From Euzebyaceae bacterium (GTDB lineage: Bacteria > Actinomycetota > Nitriliruptoria > Euzebyales > Egibacteraceae), in contig JACCXR010000400.1 of NCBI GenBank assembly GCA_013696915.1, forward strand, positions 1 through 23,108: 23,108 nucleotides of DNA, given 5' to 3'. The notes under the pieces are model-generated. The model was not told the DNA's origin and ran no database searches. It worked only from the letters and a program-made list of their open reading frames with translations. The position numbers and the translations under genes were made by a program. This document shows, in pieces, positions 19,765 to 23,108 of this stretch. Positions within the stretch are counted from its first letter, which is position 1; the number at the start of each line of letters is the position of its first letter.

Positions 19765-22700
19765 TCAGACCTCCGGATCCAGGTCCTCGTCGGCACCGGT
19801 CACGTCGGTCGGCACCAACCCGAGCTTCTCCGTGACCCGCTTGTAGATCTCGTCCGCGATGTCGGTGTGCTCCTTGAGGAACTCCCGCGCCTTCTCGCGA
19901 CCCTGGCCGAGCTGCTCGCCCTCGTACGTGTACCAGGCGCCGGCCTTCTTGACGATGCCGTGCTCGACGCCGATGTCGAGCAGCGATCCTTCCTTGGAGA
20001 TCCCCTGGCCGAAAAGAATATCGAACTCTGCTTGCTTGAATGGGGGCGCGCAGTTGTGCACGACGACATCCTCGGCCACGAAGTTGTGCAGGCCCTCCAC
20101 TGCCAGGTCGAACGTCCGTCGCGGAACTGCGGCGTCAATCGAGTCAATCCGGTCGTAGAACACATCCTCGGAAAGGGTGTCGCGCAGGAATTGGCTGTCG
20201 AGCGCTTCGGCCAGCCGCTCGATGCGATCCCGGCGCAGCCGTGATGCCCCCAAGACGGATTTCAGTCCTCCTTCCGCGTGGTTGGCGCTCAGCCCGACCA
20301 TGCTCGCAGCCGCCTTGGAACTCACGCCGAGAGCGCGCAGGTGCTCGATGACCGGTGCTGTATGGACGTTCGACAGGTAGACCGCCTTGGAGCCCCGATG
20401 CTTGGCCAGCGCCGGGTTGGCCAGTTCCAACGCGAGCTTCCGACCCCGCGGACCCCAGGGTGGCAGCGCAGCGGCGAAGCGACGTACGTTGTCGATTCCG
20501 CTGAGGCGGACCTGCCAACACGGCAGTTTCCCCTGAATGCGCCGGCCCACAATGAGACTGCGACGAGAACCGGGGTGCTGAACCATCACTGAGCTGGCGA
20601 TTCCGAAGCGCAGCAGCAGCCAGTGCAGCTGCCAGGCCAGCTGTTCCGAGGTGGTGACGAACCCACAGCGGATTCCGCCCGTCTGCTCCCGGCTGACCCA
20701 GCCGTCTGACTCCCAGATCCCGAACAACAGCTCGCCGATCACCTCGGCGGACACGTCCTTGTCGAAGAACGCCGGAGGGATCCGCTTCTCCGGCGCCAGA
20801 TGCCCCCAGATTCCGGCCCACCGGGCCAGCTCCAGGACGCCGTTGCGCTCACCCGGGCGGTGCGAAAAGCTGGCGTACAGCCCATCGTTCTTGCAGTGCG
20901 TGGCACATCCGAGGGTTTCGGCGATCCCCGCGGCATCGGCCTGGAGAATCCTCTCGGCGTTAATGAAGGCGACCGGCGTCTTGCCGCTCACATATCCGTC
21001 GCCGATCAGGTAGCCGATCATGCGGGCATGGGCAGGAGGGACGGGCTCGTGGTTTCCGAAGGTGCCAGCACGTCGCGGCCGTGCCGCACGGTCTCCAATC
21101 CGGAGATCCCCCGCTTCACGCCACCCGGCCTCAGTCAGGATGCGATGGTCCTCCGTGACCAACAGCGTCGTACCGTCACGGAAACGCAGACGGATGAGGT
21201 CCTGCACCCCCTGGTCCATCCGCGCCGCGATGGGCCGGACCTGCAGCTCACCGCGCTTGTCGATCGCCCAGACGGCCGAACCCACGCCACCATCGACGAT
21301 GTCCTCGATCCGATGCGTGATTCCCGTAGTCGGGTCGAAGATCCGTGTTCCCTCCCCGACACACTTGTTCTTCACCACCTTCACCCGGACGCGGTTGCCG
21401 ACGAAGTCGGTGCCGTCCTTCAGTGACTCGATGCGCCGGACGTCAAGGCGAACCGACGAATAGAACTTCAACGCACGACCACCGGGGGTGACCTCGGGGC
21501 TGTTGTGCACCATCACCCCGTCCGCGAAGTAGTTGTGGCTGCCCTCCACCTCCAAGTCGAAGCGGTGCATGCTCCGAGTCGGCGGCTTCTGTTCGATCCT
21601 CATGATCGGCATGGGCATGAGTGCGTGGCGTGTGGGCTCGATCTGCGGCTCCACGGTGAACCTGCCGCGGTACTTGGGCAGCAGCTTGTACTGCATCGAT
21701 GGGTGGACGTACGGCGCGATGAGCGCGTGGAGCTTCTCCGTCTCCCTCGTGGGGAACTGAAAGACCGCTTTGCCACCGGGGGTGATCTGCTTCACCTGGA
21801 TGTCCCACGTGTCGGCGAGGTGATCAGCCAACCTTGCGCGGGAGCTCCTTTCCATCGCTTCGACACAGATATCCGAGCGACCCGTCCCGCCACGGGTCCG
21901 TTCCGCAAGGCCCTTGGAACGGAGCGTGAAGGTCCCGTCGTCCATGTACCAGACGGCGACCGCGAGGGGCGTCAGGGCCTTGATGTAGTCGTAGCTGAGC
22001 ACCTTCTTGCCGCCGAGGTACACCGCCTGCCGCAGCTCAGACAGCTCAGGCAGCGGCTGGAAGTCGTAGAAGACCGCTCCTCGCGGGTTCACGCTGCGGC
22101 TCACGCGCAGGTTCGGGAAGAGCGAAGCCTTCCATGCGGCGTAGTCGACCTGCTTCACACCGTGACCCCACCGCATCCGTGCCCCATGACCGCTGCGGGT
22201 GGAGCTCAGCGCACTGTCACCCATGAGACCGCCGAGCAGGACCTGCCACTGGAAATCGGACAGGTGGTGCTGCACAGCCTGGAGGACTCGGTCGCCGGCG
22301 GACAGCTCTGCAGCCTGCCGCCACCCACCGGGTGTCCGAACGAGGTGGTTGGGGGTGCACGCGAACTGAGCCCTTCCATTGCCCCCACCACGTGCGACGG
22401 TGAATTGCAGGAAGTGGTCGGTGCGCCCGTTGTCGAACCAATCGACAACCTTCTTGGGCACGACGGCCCCCGCCTCTGGATCAAAGGACAGGACTTCGAC
22501 CGGCAGACGCTGGTTCACGATCTTGCCGATCTTCTCCTGCGTGCCGTCCGCGAGCGTTACCCGGGTCCCATAGGACATGCAGCCGAACATCACCCCCACC
22601 TTCTCGCGCAGCTGGTTGATGAAGACGCAGCAGGTGCGCGAGCGGCTGAGCGTGCCGGCGAGCTTGCGGAGCGCCTGGCTCATCAGGCGGGCCTGGAGTC

Positions 22701-23108
22701 CGACGTGGGTGTCGCCCATCTCGCCCTCGATCTCCGCGCGGGGGGTGAGGGCCGCGACCGAGTCGATGACGACGAGGTCGACCGCGCCGGAGCGGACGAG
22801 CATGTCGGTGATCTCGAGCCCCTGCTCGCCCGTGTCGGGTTGGGAGACGAGCAGCCCTTCCATGTCGACGCCGAGGGCCTGTGCGTAGGTTGGATCGAGG
22901 GCGTGCTCGGCATCGATGAAGGCCGCGATCCCGCCCGCCTTCTGCGCCTCGGCGATGGCGTGCAGCGCGACAGTAGTTTTTCCGCTGCTCTCCGGTCCGT
23001 AGATCTCCACCACCCGGCCTCGGGGCAGGCCGCCGATGCCGAGGGCGATGTCGAGACTGAGGGCGCCGGTCGGGATGGTCGCGATCTTGATCCGCGACTC
23101 CTCGCCCA
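19765..23108 (-). CDS. recA: Recombinase RecA with two inteins (N-terminus outside window)
   Basis: Partial; about 30-40 N-terminal residues lie beyond the right edge. RecA forms ATP-dependent filaments on ssDNA, carries out strand exchange and triggers LexA cleavage. Visible are IATIPTGALSLDIALG, Walker A GPESSGKTT, DAEHALD, Walker B DLVVIDSVAAL, INQLREKVGVMFG leading into DNA-binding loop L2, and the C-terminal KQAEFDILFGQGISKEG. Two in-frame inteins interrupt it: one after VGVMFG (360 residues) and one after KVVKNK (437 residues), separated by a 46-residue extein. After removal the protein reads as an ordinary RecA of about 350 residues with an acidic tail (DEDLDPEV). The promoter is not in the window. 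The stop is two bases from recX. Confidence 0.97.
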   Translation of the reverse strand, partial: GEESRIKIATIPTGALSLDIALGIGGLPRGRVVEIYGPESSGKTTVALHAIAEAQKAGGIAAFIDAEHALDPTYAQALGVDMEGLLVSQPDTGEQGLEITDMLVRSGAVDLVVIDSVAALTPRAEIEGEMGDTHVGLQARLMSQALRKLAGTLSRSRTCCVFINQLREKVGVMFGCMSYGTRVTLADGTQEKIGKIVNQRLPVEVLSFDPEAGAVVPKKVVDWFDNGRTDHFLQFTVARGGGNGRAQFACTPNHLVRTPGGWRQAAELSAGDRVLQAVQHHLSDFQWQVLLGGLMGDSALSSTRSGHGARMRWGHGVKQVDYAAWKASLFPNLRVSRSVNPRGAVFYDFQPLPELSELRQAVYLGGKKVLSYDYIKALTPLAVAVWYMDDGTFTLRSKGLAERTRGGTGRSDICVEAMERSSRARLADHLADTWDIQVKQITPGGKAVFQFPTRETEKLHALIAPYVHPSMQYKLLPKYRGRFTVEPQIEPTRHALMPMPIMRIEQKPPTRSMHRFDLEVEGSHNYFADGVMVHNSPEVTPGGRALKFYSSVRLDVRRIESLKDGTDFVGNRVRVKVVKNKCVGEGTRIFDPTTGITHRIEDIVDGGVGSAVWAIDKRGELQVRPIAARMDQGVQDLIRLRFRDGTTLLVTEDHRILTEAGWREAGDLRIGDRAARPRRAGTFGNHEPVPPAHARMIGYLIGDGYVSGKTPVAFINAERILQADAAGIAETLGCATHCKNDGLYASFSHRPGERNGVLELARWAGIWGHLAPEKRIPPAFFDKDVSAEVIGELLFGIWESDGWVSREQTGGIRCGFVTTSEQLAWQLHWLLLRFGIASSVMVQHPGSRRSLIVGRRIQGKLPCWQVRLSGIDNVRRFAAALPPWGPRGRKLALELANPALAKHRGSKAVYLSNVHTAPVIEHLRALGVSSKAAASMVGLSANHAEGGLKSVLGASRLRRDRIERLAEALDSQFLRDTLSEDVFYDRIDSIDAAVPRRTFDLAVEGLHNFVAEDVVVHNCAPPFKQAEFDILFGQGISKEGSLLDIGVEHGIVKKAGAWYTYEGEQLGQGREKAREFLKEHTDIADEIYKRVTEKLGLVPTDVTGADEDLDPEV
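20053..21363 (-). mobile_element. RecA intein at the M. tuberculosis site, with LAGLIDADG endonuclease domain
   Basis: A 437-residue intein between KVVKNK and CAPPFKQ, the insertion point of the M. tuberculosis RecA intein (440 residues), and recognisably homologous: it begins CVGEGTRIFDPTTGITHRIE, contains HRPGERNGVL and WVSREQTG, and ends LHNFVAEDVVVHN. Block B is VTEDH (T70, H73). LAGLIDADG motifs IGYLIGDG (116-123) and LFGIWESDG (213-221) are intact, and the +1 residue is Cys. The DNA is visibly less GC-rich than the host exteins, and the first dozen extein codons after it are AT-rich at third positions. Confidence 0.97.
21502..22581 (-). mobile_element. RecA intein at the M. leprae-type site in loop L2, with LAGLIDADG endonuclease domain
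   Basis: A 360-residue intein between VGVMFG and SPEVTPGG, inside the L2 DNA-binding loop. It resembles the M. leprae RecA intein as I remember it (365 residues): starts CMSYGTRVTLADGTQEKIGK, has FLQFTV, block B TPNH (76-79) with TPGGW after it, KALTPLAVAVWYMDDG, and ends RFDLEVEGSHNYFADGVMVHN-like with canonical His-Asn and Ser at +1. Endonuclease motifs are LGGLMGDS (116-123, Ser for the final Gly) and VAVWYMDDG (208-216); both catalytic acidic residues remain. Confidence 0.95.

Noticed and set aside
20053..22581. Free-standing homing endonuclease genes or group I introns in recA
   Set aside because: The insertions are in frame with no stops and have Cys starts, His-Asn ends and splicing blocks, so they are inteins.
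1..23108. tRNA, rRNA, CRISPR arrays, insertion sequences or prophage genes
   Set aside because: None was seen: no tRNA-like cloverleaf, no spaced repeat array, no transposase or integrase reading frame.

Overview
The window is about 70% GC with GC-rich third codon positions, frequent GTG starts and actinobacterial-type SOS boxes (CGAAC-N4-GTTCG). The order recA-recX-(membrane protein)-miaB-(LigB-like)-miaA-dapF-hflX, then lexA with a divergent LysM gene, then nrdR, is from memory the same conserved block as around Rv2737c-Rv2718c in Mycobacterium tuberculosis. This points to an Actinomycetota bacterium. The genus cannot be told from the sequence alone.

Layout. Positions 1-5.5 kb look lineage-specific: the 5' part of a HyuA-type hydantoinase/oxoprolinase (minus), a REC-only response regulator (minus), a 617-bp spacer without a convincing gene, a secreted DUF5995-type protein (plus), and a PAS-GGDEF-EAL cyclic-di-GMP enzyme (minus). 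From 5.5 to 12 kb lies the dNTP-supply pair: nrdJ (minus, adenosylcobalamin-dependent ribonucleotide reductase with two inteins) and its divergent regulator nrdR, with an NrdR box between them. From 12 to 13.2 kb is an SOS module: lexA and a LysM membrane protein transcribed divergently through two exact and one near-exact SOS boxes. From 13.3 to 23.1 kb is a minus-strand run: recA (N-terminus outside the window, two inteins), recX, a small membrane protein, miaB, a LigB/MEMO-like protein, miaA, dapF and hflX, several of them overlapping by a few bases.

The most striking feature is four LAGLIDADG-type inteins within 16 kb, two in RecA and two in NrdJ. The RecA inteins occupy the two sites known separately from M. 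tuberculosis and M. leprae, here in one gene. NrdJ intein 1 sits directly in front of the predicted thiyl-radical cysteine. Extein codons just downstream of three of the four inteins have unusually AT-rich third positions, which fits co-conversion during homing.

The genes connect through genome maintenance. RecA filaments trigger LexA self-cleavage, RecX modulates RecA, LexA controls itself and the LysM protein (a likely SOS division inhibitor), and NrdR senses ATP/dATP to set ribonucleotide reductase levels. MiaA/MiaB modify tRNA A37, DapF feeds lysine and peptidoglycan synthesis, and HflX rescues ribosomes. Other points of interest are a Ser in place of the second catalytic Cys of DapF and a LigB-like protein that has lost its expected metal-binding histidines.
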